From JBOFLG01 sp051657745 (GTDB taxonomy: Bacteria; Actinomycetota; Actinomycetes; Actinomycetales; Dermatophilaceae): a stretch of DNA of 33,340 nt. The notes beneath the pieces were generated by a model, which saw only the letters and a list, made by a program, of their open reading frames with translations, had not been told where the DNA came from and ran no database searches. The position numbers were made by a program, and so were the translations under genes. Position 1 is the stretch's first letter, and the number at the start of each line of letters is the position of its first letter. The stretch spans positions 1-33,340 of the forward strand of contig JBOFLG010000130.1 of NCBI GenBank assembly GCA_051657745.1. The letters run 5' to 3'. Below, in pieces: positions 23,441-31,665 of this stretch.

Positions 23441-26400
23441 TCAGGACCGGTCGTAGAACTCGGCCTCGAACGCGGCACGGGCCCGGCGGGCGAGCCGGCG
23501 GTAGCGCTCGCGTAACTCCTGGCCGGACCCCGGCGGGAGCCCGAGGATCCGGGCGATGCCATCGGCATCGCGGTCGTTCGTGGGCACCGCGTCGATCGAC
23601 CGACCGCGGAACAGCACGCCAGCGCCGCGCATCGCCGAGGCCAACTGCCACGCCGCCGCCAGGTCGGCGGCATTGCCCGGGTCGACCACGCCGAGCGCGG
23701 CGGCGGCGTCGAGGGCGTCGGTAGTCGAGGAGGTACGCAGCGCCGGATGCGCATGCGCATACCGGAGCTGGATCAGCTGAACCACCCACTCGACATCGGC
23801 GAGCCCGCCATGTCCCAGCTTGAAATGTGTCTTACGGTCAGCGCCTCGGGGCAGCCGCTCGGCCTCGACCCGCGCCTTCAGGGTGCGGATCTCCCGCGCC
23901 TGCGTCTCGCCCAGACCGCCGTCCGGGTAGCGGATCGGGTCGACCAGCGCCACGAAACGCTCACCCAGCCCGGCGTCCCCGGCGACCGGTACGGCCCGCA
24001 GCAGCGCCTGCGCCTCCCAGACCAGCGACCACCGGGCGTAATACTCGCGGTACGACGGCAGCGACCGCACCAGCGGGCCGTTCCGCCCCTCCGGCCGCAG
24101 GGAGGCATCGACATCAAGGGTTGGGTCGGGGCCGGGCCGCCCGAGAAGGCGGACCACGGTACGAACCACGTCCATCGCCTGCCGTTGGGCTGCGACCTCG
24201 TCGGCACCGGGCTGCGGGTCGTGGACGAAGAGCACGTCGGCATCCGAGCCGTACCCCTGCTCCCGGCCGCCCAGCCGGCCCATGCCCACGACCAGCACCT
24301 GGGTCAGCGCCGGGGCCCCAGACCGGGCCAGCACCTCGCGCAGACACGCCTCGAGGGTCACCTCGAGCAGGGCGCCGGTGAGGTCGGCCATGGCGTGCCC
24401 AACCTCACCCTGAGTGAGTACGCCGAACAGGTCGGCGACCGCGATCCGGAACAGCTCGGAGCGCCGGATCGTGCGGGCGGCCAGCACGGCGGACTCGGCG
24501 TCGTCCTTCCGGCCGGCGGCCGCGCGCATCCGGCGCAGGAGTTCGTCCCGCGGATGCGGCACCAAACCTGCGGAGTCGCCGAGGAACCGGACGCACTCGG
24601 GTGCCTGGGCGAGCAGCTCGGCGGCGAACCGGCTGCGGGCGAGAGTGTGGGCGAGTCGTTCGGCGGCGGACCCCTCGTCGCGCAGCAACCGCAGATACCA
24701 ATGGGTGGAGCCCAGCTCGTCGCTGATCGTCCGAAAGGCGAGGAGACCGGCATCCGGGTCGGCTTCGTCCGCGAACCACCCGAGCATCACCGGAAGCAGC
24801 TGGCGCTGGATCGCAGCCCGCCGGCTGATCCCGGCAGTGAGCGCCTCAAGGTGGCGCAGCGCGCCCTGCGGGTCGCGGAAACCCAGCGCCGCGAGGCGTT
24901 CTCGCGCTGCGTGCGGAGTGAGCCGCACATGCTGGTCGGACAACCGCGCGACCGCCGAGAGCAGCGGTCGGTAGAAGATCCGTTCATGCAGCCGACGCAC
25001 CTCGCGCTGCCGTGCCCGCCACTCGGCGACCACCGTCTCGGCCGGCGCCGATCGGTGCCCGAGCGCTCGTCCCAGACGGCGCAGATCGGCATCCGCGGTG
25101 GGCATCAGGTGAGTACGGCGTAGCCGGTGGAGCTGGATCCGGTGCTCGAGCAGACGAAGGTGGCGGTATGCCTCGTCCAGCACCACGGCATCCTCGCGAC
25201 CGATGTATCCGCCGGCGGCCAGGGCTTCGAGCGCGTCGAGGGTCGCGGCGCCACGCAGCGTCTCGTCGGCTCGGCCATGGACCAGTTGAAGCAGCTGCAC
25301 CGAGAACTCGACGTCGCGGAGGCCGCCGGGGCCGAGCTTCAGCTGGCGATCCGCCTCGGCCGCCGTCAGGTGCTGCTCGACCCGGCGACGCATCGCCTGC
25401 ACGTCATCGACGAAGTTGTCCCGGGTGGATGCCTGCCAGACCATCGGCTGCACCGCGGCGCAGTACGCCCGACCGACCTCAGCGTCACCAGCGACCGGGC
25501 GAGCCTTGAGCAACGCCTGAAACTCCCAGGTCTTCGCCCACCGTTCGTAGTAGGCACGGTGGCTGGCCACGGTGCGCACCAGCGGGCCGGCTTTGCCTTC
25601 GGGGCGGAGCGCGGGGTCGACCTGCCACAGCGAGCCCGCCGCGGTCGACGCCGAGCAGACTCGCATCAGCCGGGTAGCGAGGTCAGTGGCGATCGCGGTC
25701 GACTGCTCCTCGGGGACACCAGCGGCCGGCTCAGCGACGAACACGACATCGACATCGGACAGGTAGTTCAGCTCCCGACCCCCGGTCTTTCCCATGGCGA
25801 CCACGGCGAGGCGGGTCCGCGCGGCATCCGGCCCCACCTCCGCGGCGGCCACCACCAGGGCTGCCTCGAGAGCGGCCTGGGCCAGGTCGGCCAATGCGGC
25901 CGCCGTGTCCGGGAGGGCCGCCACCGGGTCACTCGCCGTGAGGTCCAGGGCGGCGATACCCACCAACTGCTCGCGGTAGGCGACCCGCAGCGCGTCGGCG
26001 GGCGGTACCCCACCTGGATGCCGGACCGCGGCGACCAGCCGAGCCACCCGGTGGGCCACCTGCAGCGGGCCGGCGCTGACCACGGCAGCCCAGTGCTCGG
26101 GGTGGGCCACGAGATGGTCGGCGAGCGCGGCCGAGTTGCCGAGCACGGCGAGCAGCCGCGACCGGGCCGCTCCCGACTCCCGGAGTGCGGCGGTCACCGG
26201 AACCGCGAGGGCTGGATCGCCGCCCACCACCTCCATGACCCGCACCACACCGAGGAGCGCACCGTCGGGGTCCGGGACCTCGGCCACCGACTCGGCAAGC
26301 CCGCCGGGCTCGATCCGGTCCCGCGTCCCGACCAGCGCGGCCACCGCCGGGTCGGAGAGCAGAGTGAGCGCGCGATGCGGGTCAGCAAAACCGAGCCTGG

Positions 26401-26461
26401 CGATCTCCGCAGGAACCGATGTGCGGGCGCGCGAACCGCCTGCCCCGCTGGCCGTGGTCAC
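23441..26461 (-). CDS. glnE: Glutamine synthetase adenylyltransferase/adenylyl-removing enzyme
   Basis: A 1006-residue bifunctional enzyme that adds AMP to, or removes it from, glutamine synthetase according to nitrogen status. It holds two nucleotidyltransferase domains. The N-terminal one has GKTGGRELNYLSDVDVVF (about 224-241), the deadenylylating half. The C-terminal one has GMGRLGGREQGYGSDADVLF (about 723-742), the adenylylating half. GTG 26461 overlaps the glnA2 stop as GTGA. The substrate is likely to be a GlnA1-type synthetase encoded elsewhere, because the adjacent GlnA2 lacks the modified tyrosine. Confidence 0.96.
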   Translation of the reverse strand: MTTASGAGGSRARTSVPAEIARLGFADPHRALTLLSDPAVAALVGTRDRIEPGGLAESVAEVPDPDGALLGVVRVMEVVGGDPALAVPVTAALRESGAARSRLLAVLGNSAALADHLVAHPEHWAAVVSAGPLQVAHRVARLVAAVRHPGGVPPADALRVAYREQLVGIAALDLTASDPVAALPDTAAALADLAQAALEAALVVAAAEVGPDAARTRLAVVAMGKTGGRELNYLSDVDVVFVAEPAAGVPEEQSTAIATDLATRLMRVCSASTAAGSLWQVDPALRPEGKAGPLVRTVASHRAYYERWAKTWEFQALLKARPVAGDAEVGRAYCAAVQPMVWQASTRDNFVDDVQAMRRRVEQHLTAAEADRQLKLGPGGLRDVEFSVQLLQLVHGRADETLRGAATLDALEALAAGGYIGREDAVVLDEAYRHLRLLEHRIQLHRLRRTHLMPTADADLRRLGRALGHRSAPAETVVAEWRARQREVRRLHERIFYRPLLSAVARLSDQHVRLTPHAARERLAALGFRDPQGALRHLEALTAGISRRAAIQRQLLPVMLGWFADEADPDAGLLAFRTISDELGSTHWYLRLLRDEGSAAERLAHTLARSRFAAELLAQAPECVRFLGDSAGLVPHPRDELLRRMRAAAGRKDDAESAVLAARTIRRSELFRIAVADLFGVLTQGEVGHAMADLTGALLEVTLEACLREVLARSGAPALTQVLVVGMGRLGGREQGYGSDADVLFVHDPQPGADEVAAQRQAMDVVRTVVRLLGRPGPDPTLDVDASLRPEGRNGPLVRSLPSYREYYARWSLVWEAQALLRAVPVAGDAGLGERFVALVDPIRYPDGGLGETQAREIRTLKARVEAERLPRGADRKTHFKLGHGGLADVEWVVQLIQLRYAHAHPALRTSSTTDALDAAAALGVVDPGNAADLAAAWQLASAMRGAGVLFRGRSIDAVPTNDRDADGIARILGLPPGSGQELRERYRRLARRARAAFEAEFYDRS

Positions 26462-27792
26462 AGTCCGAGGTAGCGCTCGAGTTCGAAGGCCGTGACCTGG
26501 CCCCGGTAGTCGCGCCACTCGGCCCGCTTGTTGCGGAGGAAGAACTCGAAGGTGTGCTCGCCGAGGGTCTGCGCGACGAGCTCGCTGGACTCCATCGCCT
26601 CGATCGACTCGTTCAGGTTCGACGGCAGCGGGGCAATGCCCATCGCGCGGCGCTCGGCGTCGGTGAGGCTCCAGACGTCATCCTCGGTCTCGGCCGGGAG
26701 GTCGTAGCCCTGCTCGATGCCGGTGAGCCCGGCCGAGAGCAGCACCGCGAACGCCAGGTACGGGTTGCACGCGGTGTCGAGGGTGCGCACCTCGACCCGG
26801 GCGCTCTGCTCCTTGTTCGGTTTGTACATCGGCACCCGCACCATCGCCGAGCGGTTGTTGTGGCCCCAGGTGAGGTGTGCCGGGGCCTCTCCCCCGCCCC
26901 AGAGCCGCTTGTACGAGTTAACCCACTGGTTGGTGACAGCGGTGATCTCGGCGCCATGCCGCAGCAGCCCGGCGATGAACTGCCGCCCAACTGTAGAGAG
27001 CTGGTATGGCGCACCGGGCTCGTAGAACGCGTTGGTGTCGCCTTCGAACAGCGACAGGTGGGTGTGCATCCCCGACCCCGGATGCTCGGCGAACGGCTTG
27101 GGCATGAACGATGCATGGATGCCTTGTTCCAGCGCGACCTCCTTGATGACCGCACGGAAGGTCATGATGTTGTCGGCGGTGGAGAGCGCGTCGGCGTAGC
27201 GCAGGTCGATCTCGTTCTGGCCTGGAGCGCCCTCGTGGTGGCTGAACTCCACCGAGATGCCCATGGTCTCGAGCATCGTGATCGCGGCCCGCCGGAAGTC
27301 GTGGCTGTTGCCGTGCGGCACATGGTCGAAGTAGCCCGCCCGGTCGATCGGGGTGGGCGGGGCGCCGGGGACGATGCCCCGCTCGAAGAGAAAGAACTCG
27401 ATCTCGGGGTGGGTGTAGAAGGTGAAGCCCAGATCGGCGGCGCGGGCCAGAGCGCGCTGGAGCACGTTGCGAGGGTCTGCCATGCTCGGCGTGCCGTCGG
27501 GGAGGCTGATGTCACAGAACATTCGGGCCGTGCCCGGGCTCTCGCCGCGCCACGGCAGCACCTGGAAGGTGGACGGGTCCGGCTTGGCGAGCATGTCGGC
27601 CTCGTAAACCCGGGCGAACCCCTCGATCACCGAGCCGTCGAACCCGATGCCCTCGGCGAAGGCGCCCTCGAGTTCGGCCGGGGCGATCGCCACCGACTTG
27701 AGGGTGCCCAGGACATCGGTGAACCACAGCCGCACGAAGCGGATGTCGCGCTCTTCGATGGTGCGGAGGACGAACTCCTGCTGCCGGTCCAT
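26458..27792 (-). CDS. glnA2: Glutamine synthetase-family protein, GlnA2 type
   Basis: A 444-residue glutamine synthetase homologue. The N-terminus MDRQQEFVLRTIEERDIRFV, followed by RLWFTDVLGTLKSVAIAPAE, is close to the GlnA2 group of actinobacteria. Also seen are GFDGSVIEGFARV, HPEIEFFLFE, HHEGAPGQNEIDLRYADAL and the nucleotide-binding region MHTHLSLF. The position of the adenylylated tyrosine in GlnA1 (NLYDLP) reads DDVWSLT here (W374), so it should not be a GlnE substrate. AGGA lies eight bases before the ATG. It is divergent from panB and coupled to glnE. Confidence 0.93.
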   Translation of the reverse strand: MDRQQEFVLRTIEERDIRFVRLWFTDVLGTLKSVAIAPAELEGAFAEGIGFDGSVIEGFARVYEADMLAKPDPSTFQVLPWRGESPGTARMFCDISLPDGTPSMADPRNVLQRALARAADLGFTFYTHPEIEFFLFERGIVPGAPPTPIDRAGYFDHVPHGNSHDFRRAAITMLETMGISVEFSHHEGAPGQNEIDLRYADALSTADNIMTFRAVIKEVALEQGIHASFMPKPFAEHPGSGMHTHLSLFEGDTNAFYEPGAPYQLSTVGRQFIAGLLRHGAEITAVTNQWVNSYKRLWGGGEAPAHLTWGHNNRSAMVRVPMYKPNKEQSARVEVRTLDTACNPYLAFAVLLSAGLTGIEQGYDLPAETEDDVWSLTDAERRAMGIAPLPSNLNESIEAMESSELVAQTLGEHTFEFFLRNKRAEWRDYRGQVTAFELERYLGL

Positions 27793-27868
27793 GACCCCAA
27801 TCCTGCCGCACGGATCGCCGCTCAGGGGATCAGACCGCGAGCGGGTGGGATGACGCCCACCTCGCGCC

Positions 27869-27880
27869 TACGATCGGGCC
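27869..27880 (+). promoter_or_regulatory. Putative leaderless promoter of panB
   Basis: TACGAT (27869-27874) is followed by six bases and the panB ATG, with no Shine-Dalgarno. The divergent gap to glnA2 is only 88 bp and also holds one GGATGACG octamer (27848-27855). Confidence 0.4.
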
Positions 27881-28747
27881 ATGAACGAGCCGACCCCGAC
27901 CGCCGAGACCGCCGCGCCGTACGGCACCGGCGCGCAGGCCGCGCCGCAGCGCCGGGTCCGGGTGCCGCATCTGCAGTCGATGACGGAGCGCGGCGAGCGG
28001 TGGGCGATGCTCACCGCCTACGACATGTACACCGCCGAGATCTTCGACGAGGCCGGCATCCCGGTACTGCTCGTCGGCGACTCGGCCGGCAACAACGTCT
28101 ACGGCTTCGAGACGACCGTGCCGGTCACCGTGGACCACCTGGTTCCCCTGGTGCGAGCCGTGACGAGCGCGGCGCGGCGCGCCATGGTGGTCGCCGACCT
28201 ACCGTTCGGGTCGTACCAGGCGAGCCCCCAGCAGGCGCTGGCCACGGCAACCCGCTTCATGAAAGAAGGGATGGCGCACGCCGTCAAGCTCGAGGGCGGC
28301 CGGGCTATGGTTCCCGAGGTCGAGCTGCTGGTCCGGGCCGGCATCCCGGTCATGGGTCACATCGGGTTCACTCCGCAGAGCGAGCACGTACTCGGTGGCT
28401 ACAAAGTGCAGGGCCGCGGATCCGGCGCCGAGCGGCTGCTCGATGACGCCCTCGCCCTGGAGTCGGCGGGTTGTTTCGCGGTGGTGATCGAGATGGTGCC
28501 GGCGCCGGTGGCCACAACGGTCACCGAGGCGCTGCACATCCCGACCATCGGCATCGGCGCGGGCGCGGGCTGCGACGCCCAGGTGCTGGTCTGGCAGGAC
28601 ATGGCGGGGCTGCGCGGCGGGCGAGCGCCGAGGTTCGTCAAGAAGTACGCAGACCTGCGGGGTGACCTGCGCCGGGCCGCGGAGGACTACGCCGCCGAGG
28701 TGGCTGCGGGGTCGTTCCCGGCCGCCGAGCACTCCTTCGAATCCTGA
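27881..28747 (+). CDS. panB: 3-methyl-2-oxobutanoate hydroxymethyltransferase
   Basis: First committed step of pantothenate synthesis, making ketopantoate with methylene-tetrahydrofolate. The 288-residue barrel shows ML-TAYDMYTAEIFDEAGI, the metal-binding LVGDSAGN and VADLPFGSYQ, MGHIGFTPQS, the catalytic glutamate region VIEMVPAPVA and GIGAGAGCDAQVLVWQDM. The N-terminal 30 residues (Ala/Pro-rich) precede the conserved core, as is common in actinobacteria. No other pan gene is nearby. Confidence 0.95.
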   Translation: MNEPTPTAETAAPYGTGAQAAPQRRVRVPHLQSMTERGERWAMLTAYDMYTAEIFDEAGIPVLLVGDSAGNNVYGFETTVPVTVDHLVPLVRAVTSAARRAMVVADLPFGSYQASPQQALATATRFMKEGMAHAVKLEGGRAMVPEVELLVRAGIPVMGHIGFTPQSEHVLGGYKVQGRGSGAERLLDDALALESAGCFAVVIEMVPAPVATTVTEALHIPTIGIGAGAGCDAQVLVWQDMAGLRGGRAPRFVKKYADLRGDLRRAAEDYAAEVAAGSFPAAEHSFES

Positions 28748-28811
28748 ATCCCGACCCCGGCGGATGACCGGGCACCCCGACCGCACCACTGGCAGGAGGC
28801 GTCGACCCACG

Positions 28812-29453
28812 ATGTGGCCGATGGACACCCCGAACGCACCCTCACCGACCCGGTGGTCCGCGCTGCACGGCGGCCCCGAGGCGGCGGCCGCCTACCGGCA
28901 GCGATTCCTGGACCTGAAGGCGGCCGGCGCCGACCTGCATGGCGAGGCCAGGTTCGTCACCCGGCTGGCGCCTCCACCCTCGCGGGTCCTTGATGCCGGG
29001 TGCGGTCACGGCCGAGTGGCCAGTGAGTTGACCCGGCTCGGCCACCACGTCACCGGGATCGACGCCGACGACGACCTTGTAGCGCTGGCCCGCGAGGATG
29101 TGCGCACCCGCTTCCTGGTCGCGGACCTGGCGACTCTGGACCTGCGCACCGAGCAGGAGTTCCAGGTCGCGCTGATGGCTGGCAACGTCGTGAATTTCCT
29201 GGCTGACGGCACCCTGGGGACGGTGCTGTCCCGGCTGGCCGCGCACCTCGCGCCGAGCGGGCACGTGGTGGCCGGCTTCCGACTCGGCGCTGACGTCCCG
29301 GATGGCGCGGCGCAGGTCGACCTGGCGTCGTATGACCGGCTCGCCGATGCCGCTGGGCTGTCGTTCATCACCCGGCAGGCCACCTGGGACGGAGCCCCGT
29401 TCGCGGCTGGCGGTGACTACGCCGTCTCGGTTCACCGCCGCCGCTCGGACTGA
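28812..29453 (+). CDS. Class I SAM-dependent methyltransferase
   Basis: A 213-residue Rossmann-fold methyltransferase. Motif I is VLDAGCGHGRVASELTRLGH, followed by the ribose-binding acidic residues GIDADDD, motif II LVADLATLDL, and VALMAGNVVNFL. The N-terminal region (RWSALHGGPEAAAAYRQRF) suggests a small-molecule or unknown substrate. The start may be ATG 28812 or ATG 28821; AGGAGG lies about 12 bases before the former. It follows panB by 64 bp and may be cotranscribed. Substrate unknown. Confidence 0.85.
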   Translation: MWPMDTPNAPSPTRWSALHGGPEAAAAYRQRFLDLKAAGADLHGEARFVTRLAPPPSRVLDAGCGHGRVASELTRLGHHVTGIDADDDLVALAREDVRTRFLVADLATLDLRTEQEFQVALMAGNVVNFLADGTLGTVLSRLAAHLAPSGHVVAGFRLGADVPDGAAQVDLASYDRLADAAGLSFITRQATWDGAPFAAGGDYAVSVHRRRSD

Positions 29454-29496
29454 GCCGTGGTGGACTCCGGTGTGATTTCGGCGCCATCATTTGCGA

Positions 29497-29760
29497 ATGA
29501 CCGAGATGACCGTCAGTGACGCCCGAGCCCGCCTGGCCGATGTCGTGGATGCCGCGCGCGTCCACCATGCGCCGGTGTGTCTCACCCGCCGCGGTCAGCG
29601 GGTGGCTGCGGTGATTGACGCCGACGACCTGGACCGTCTCGTGGCCGCCGCCGAGGATCTCGCCGACATCGAGGCTGCCGCTGCTGCCCGACGGGAAATC
29701 TGCAATGGTGCGAGCGTCATCCCATGGGAGCAGGTCACAACCGTCCTCTGCCTGGCGTGA
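29497..29760 (+). CDS. Antitoxin, YefM/Phd family
   Basis: An 87-residue antitoxin. The N-terminal DNA-binding part (MTVSDARARLADVVDAARV then TRRGQRVAAVIDADDLDRL) is the Phd/YefM fold. The C-terminus, SVIPWEQVTTVLCLA, is like the toxin-neutralising tail of antitoxins paired with RelE. A second ATG at 29506 could be the start. The stop overlaps the toxin start as GTGA. Such proteins usually repress their own operon; no clear operator palindrome was found. Confidence 0.85.
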   Translation: MTEMTVSDARARLADVVDAARVHHAPVCLTRRGQRVAAVIDADDLDRLVAAAEDLADIEAAAAARREICNGASVIPWEQVTTVLCLA

Positions 29761-30020
29761 CGTACCGGGTCGACCGTGCTCCGGCGGTGGCGCGGCAACT
29801 GGGAACACTCGACCCGCCGGCCCGTCGCCGGGTACAAGCCGTCGTCGAGGTGCTCCGCGAGGAGCCGCGACCGCGTGGCGCTACGCACCTCGTCGCGGGC
29901 TCCGGCGAGTGGCGAGTCAGGACCGGCGACTACCGCGTCGTCTACGACATCACGGATGACGTGCTGCTCGTCCTCGTCGTCGCGGTCGGCCATCGCCGCG
30001 ACATCTACCGTCGGCGCTGA
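29757..30020 (+). CDS. Toxin, RelE/ParE family
   Basis: An 87-residue protein of the RelE fold. YRVDRAPAVARQLGTL starts it, and the C-terminal half has the typical GSGEWRVRTGDYRVVYDI, LLVLVVAVGHRRDIYRR with conserved basic residues. Ribosome-dependent mRNA cleavage is expected from the family. GTG 29757 overlaps the antitoxin stop (GTGA), giving the usual antitoxin-first coupling. An in-frame ATG at 29724 would reach into the antitoxin gene and adds a non-conserved stretch. Confidence 0.88.
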   Translation: MTYRVDRAPAVARQLGTLDPPARRRVQAVVEVLREEPRPRGATHLVAGSGEWRVRTGDYRVVYDITDDVLLVLVVAVGHRRDIYRRR

Positions 30021-30052
30021 CGCGGCAGCCCGGCCGGCGCCGAGCCGAGCCA

Positions 30053-30081
30053 GGCACCCGGACCAGGACGGACCCGGTGCC
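30053..30081. terminator. Candidate bidirectional terminator hairpin
   Basis: GGCACC (30053-30058) pairs with GGTGCC (30076-30081), with two further GC pairs after one mismatch. It lies in the 67-bp gap between the convergent toxin and GNAT-like genes. There is no T-run, as is common in high-GC genomes. Confidence 0.45.
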
Positions 30082-30087
30082 GGCTGG

Positions 30088-30543
30088 TCAGCGCCCGCAG
30101 CGGTCCAGACGCGCCCACGGCCAACGGGCCAGCCATGCCGCCACACCGTCAGCGAGCGGCTCGTCGAGGCCCGCCCGGTCGCTCCGAACCCACGACTGCA
30201 CGGTGACATCGTGTTCCGGCGACTCCGCTGGATAGAGGTACACGCAGCCGATGACGTCACAATTGCCGGGATCGAGGACGGTAAAGGTGAACCCTCGGGA
30301 CGCCTCAAACTCGCGAGCGTGCCGGGTGAGGTCCGCCTTGTTGGCGCCGAGCGTCATCCCATCCAGTGGTGGCCAGCTGCCGTCCGGGTATCCCGGCGTA
30401 CGGCGGATGTGCTCGATGCTCGACATCCAGGCGGCGTGATCAGCCTCGTTGTGCTGAGGGCCCAGCGGCTCGAGGCGGAACTGATCGGCGACCAGACCGC
30501 GCGGAGGCTCGAAGCCCGGCGGCACGAACTCGCGAGTGATCAC
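30088..30543 (-). CDS. GNAT-like N-acetyltransferase-fold protein
   Basis: A 151-residue protein. RLEPLGPQHNEADHAAWMSS, TPGYPDGSWPP and FTFTVLDPGNCDVIGCVYLYP resemble a family annotated as GNAT acetyltransferases; the last segment corresponds to the central beta strands. The acetyl-CoA pyrophosphate loop (Q/RxxGxG/A) is not clear, so activity is uncertain. GTG 30543 is chosen because a TAGCAT hexamer lies exactly 7 nt upstream and the conserved sequence starts here. Confidence 0.65.
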   Translation of the reverse strand: MITREFVPPGFEPPRGLVADQFRLEPLGPQHNEADHAAWMSSIEHIRRTPGYPDGSWPPLDGMTLGANKADLTRHAREFEASRGFTFTVLDPGNCDVIGCVYLYPAESPEHDVTVQSWVRSDRAGLDEPLADGVAAWLARWPWARLDRCGR

Positions 30544-30556
30544 GCTGACAATGCTA
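30544..30556 (-). promoter_or_regulatory. Putative leaderless promoter of the GNAT-like gene
   Basis: TAGCAT on the minus strand (30556-30551), then 7 nt, then GTG. The TAG of this hexamer is also the stop codon of the 60-aa gene upstream. Confidence 0.35.
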
Positions 30557-30736
30557 CGACCGGTCGTCGTGCCACTTCTCGTCCTCGTCATCCCATCGCT
30601 CGGTGTTGGACCGGGCGGTCTCGAGGGCTCGCGACGCGGCCTCCGCCGAGTCATACGGGCCCATCACCTGAGCATCGCGACTGCGAGTCTCATCGGCTTC
30701 CACCGCACCGGTGTCGATGTTGAACCACCAGGGCAT
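30554..30736 (-). CDS. Small conserved actinobacterial protein
   Basis: A 60-residue acidic protein beginning MPWWFNIDTGAVE and containing MGPYDSAEAASRALETA and WDDEDEKWHDD. I know similar short proteins (WW/F-N-x-x-TG-x-VE, MGPY-x-S/T) next to map in actinobacteria; their function is not established. The pattern 'GPYDSAEAASRAL' resembles a SPOR-like strand-helix unit, but this is tentative. AGGAGG lies eight bases before the ATG. It is divergent from map and ends ten bases before the GNAT-like gene. Confidence 0.8.
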   Translation of the reverse strand: MPWWFNIDTGAVEADETRSRDAQVMGPYDSAEAASRALETARSNTERWDDEDEKWHDDRS

Positions 30737-30779
30737 GACGTTCTCCTCCTGCGCCCGGCCAGCGCCACGACAGTATGCC

Positions 30780-30792
30780 TAGACTCCACCGT
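30780..30792 (+). promoter_or_regulatory. Putative leaderless promoter of map
   Basis: TAGACT (30780-30785), then CCACCGT, then ATG at 30793. No Shine-Dalgarno and no clear -35. An in-frame ATG at 30775 lies upstream of this hexamer and is less likely to be used. Confidence 0.5.
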
Positions 30793-31665
30793 ATGCCTGT
30801 GACGTCCGCGAGCGTGGCCCCGGGCGCTGTCTCGCCCAGGCGCGCCGTACCCGAATCCATCACCCGGCCCGAATACGTCGACCAGCCCCGACCTCGGCCG
30901 TTCACCGGCCCCGAGGTCAAGGATGCCGACACCATCGAGCGGATGCGGGTCGCCGGCCGTCTCGCCGCCAACGCCCTGGCTGCGGCCGCCTCCGTGATCG
31001 CACCCGGAGTCACGACCGACGAGATCGATCGAGTCGGGCATGAGTACCTCCTCGACCATGGCGCGTACCCATCGACGTTGGGGTACAAGGGTTTTCCCAA
31101 GTCGCTGTGCACCAGCGTGAACGAGGTGATCTGCCACGGCATCCCCGACGACCGCCCACTCCAGGACGGCGACATCGTCAATATTGACATCACCGCCTTC
31201 ATCCACGGGGTGCACGGCGACACCGACGCCACCTATCTCGTCGGCGAGGTGGACGAAGAGTCGCGGCTGCTCGTCGAGCGCACCCGGGAGGCGACGTTGC
31301 GCGGCATCCGCGCCGCTCGGCCCGGGCGCGAAATCAACGTCATCGGCCGGGTCATCGAGAGCTACGCCCGCCGCTTCGGCTACGGCGTGGTGCGGGACTT
31401 CACCGGGCACGGCATCGGCACCGCGTTCCACAGCGGCCTGGTCGTGCCGCACTACGACGCCGCCCCCGGCTACGACACCGTCATCGAGGTGGGGATGACG
31501 TTCACGGTCGAGCCGATGCTCACCCTCGGCGGCCACGAGTGGGAGCTGTGGGATGACGGCTGGACCGTGGTCACCAGAGACCGCCGCCGGTCGGCACAGT
31601 TCGAACACACCATCGTCATCACCGACACCGGCCCCGAGATCATCACCCAGGAGGGCGCCGAATGA
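30793..31665 (+). CDS. map: Methionine aminopeptidase (type 1, with N-terminal extension)
   Basis: Removes the initiator methionine. The 290-residue protein has the five metal ligands: two Asp in NIDITAFIHGVHGDTDATY, His in FTGHGIGTAFHSG, Glu in FTVEPML and Glu in QFEHTIVIT. The substrate-side His is in SVNEVICHGIP. An extension of about 50 residues with ITRPEYVDQPRPRPFTGPEV resembles the type-1c enzymes of actinobacteria, whose Pro-rich linker may contact the ribosome. The stop overlaps ppgK as ATGA. Confidence 0.95.
   Translation: MPVTSASVAPGAVSPRRAVPESITRPEYVDQPRPRPFTGPEVKDADTIERMRVAGRLAANALAAAASVIAPGVTTDEIDRVGHEYLLDHGAYPSTLGYKGFPKSLCTSVNEVICHGIPDDRPLQDGDIVNIDITAFIHGVHGDTDATYLVGEVDEESRLLVERTREATLRGIRAARPGREINVIGRVIESYARRFGYGVVRDFTGHGIGTAFHSGLVVPHYDAAPGYDTVIEVGMTFTVEPMLTLGGHEWELWDDGWTVVTRDRRRSAQFEHTIVITDTGPEIITQEGAE

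Noticed and set aside
26419..28446. Long plus-strand frame opposite glnA2 continuing into panB
   Set aside because: It lies opposite a well-supported glutamine synthetase and runs out of frame through panB; no motif in the translation.
29497..30020. Toxin-antitoxin pair as the sign of a genomic island
   Set aside because: Base composition and neighbours look ordinary, and there is no integrase, tRNA or flanking repeat.
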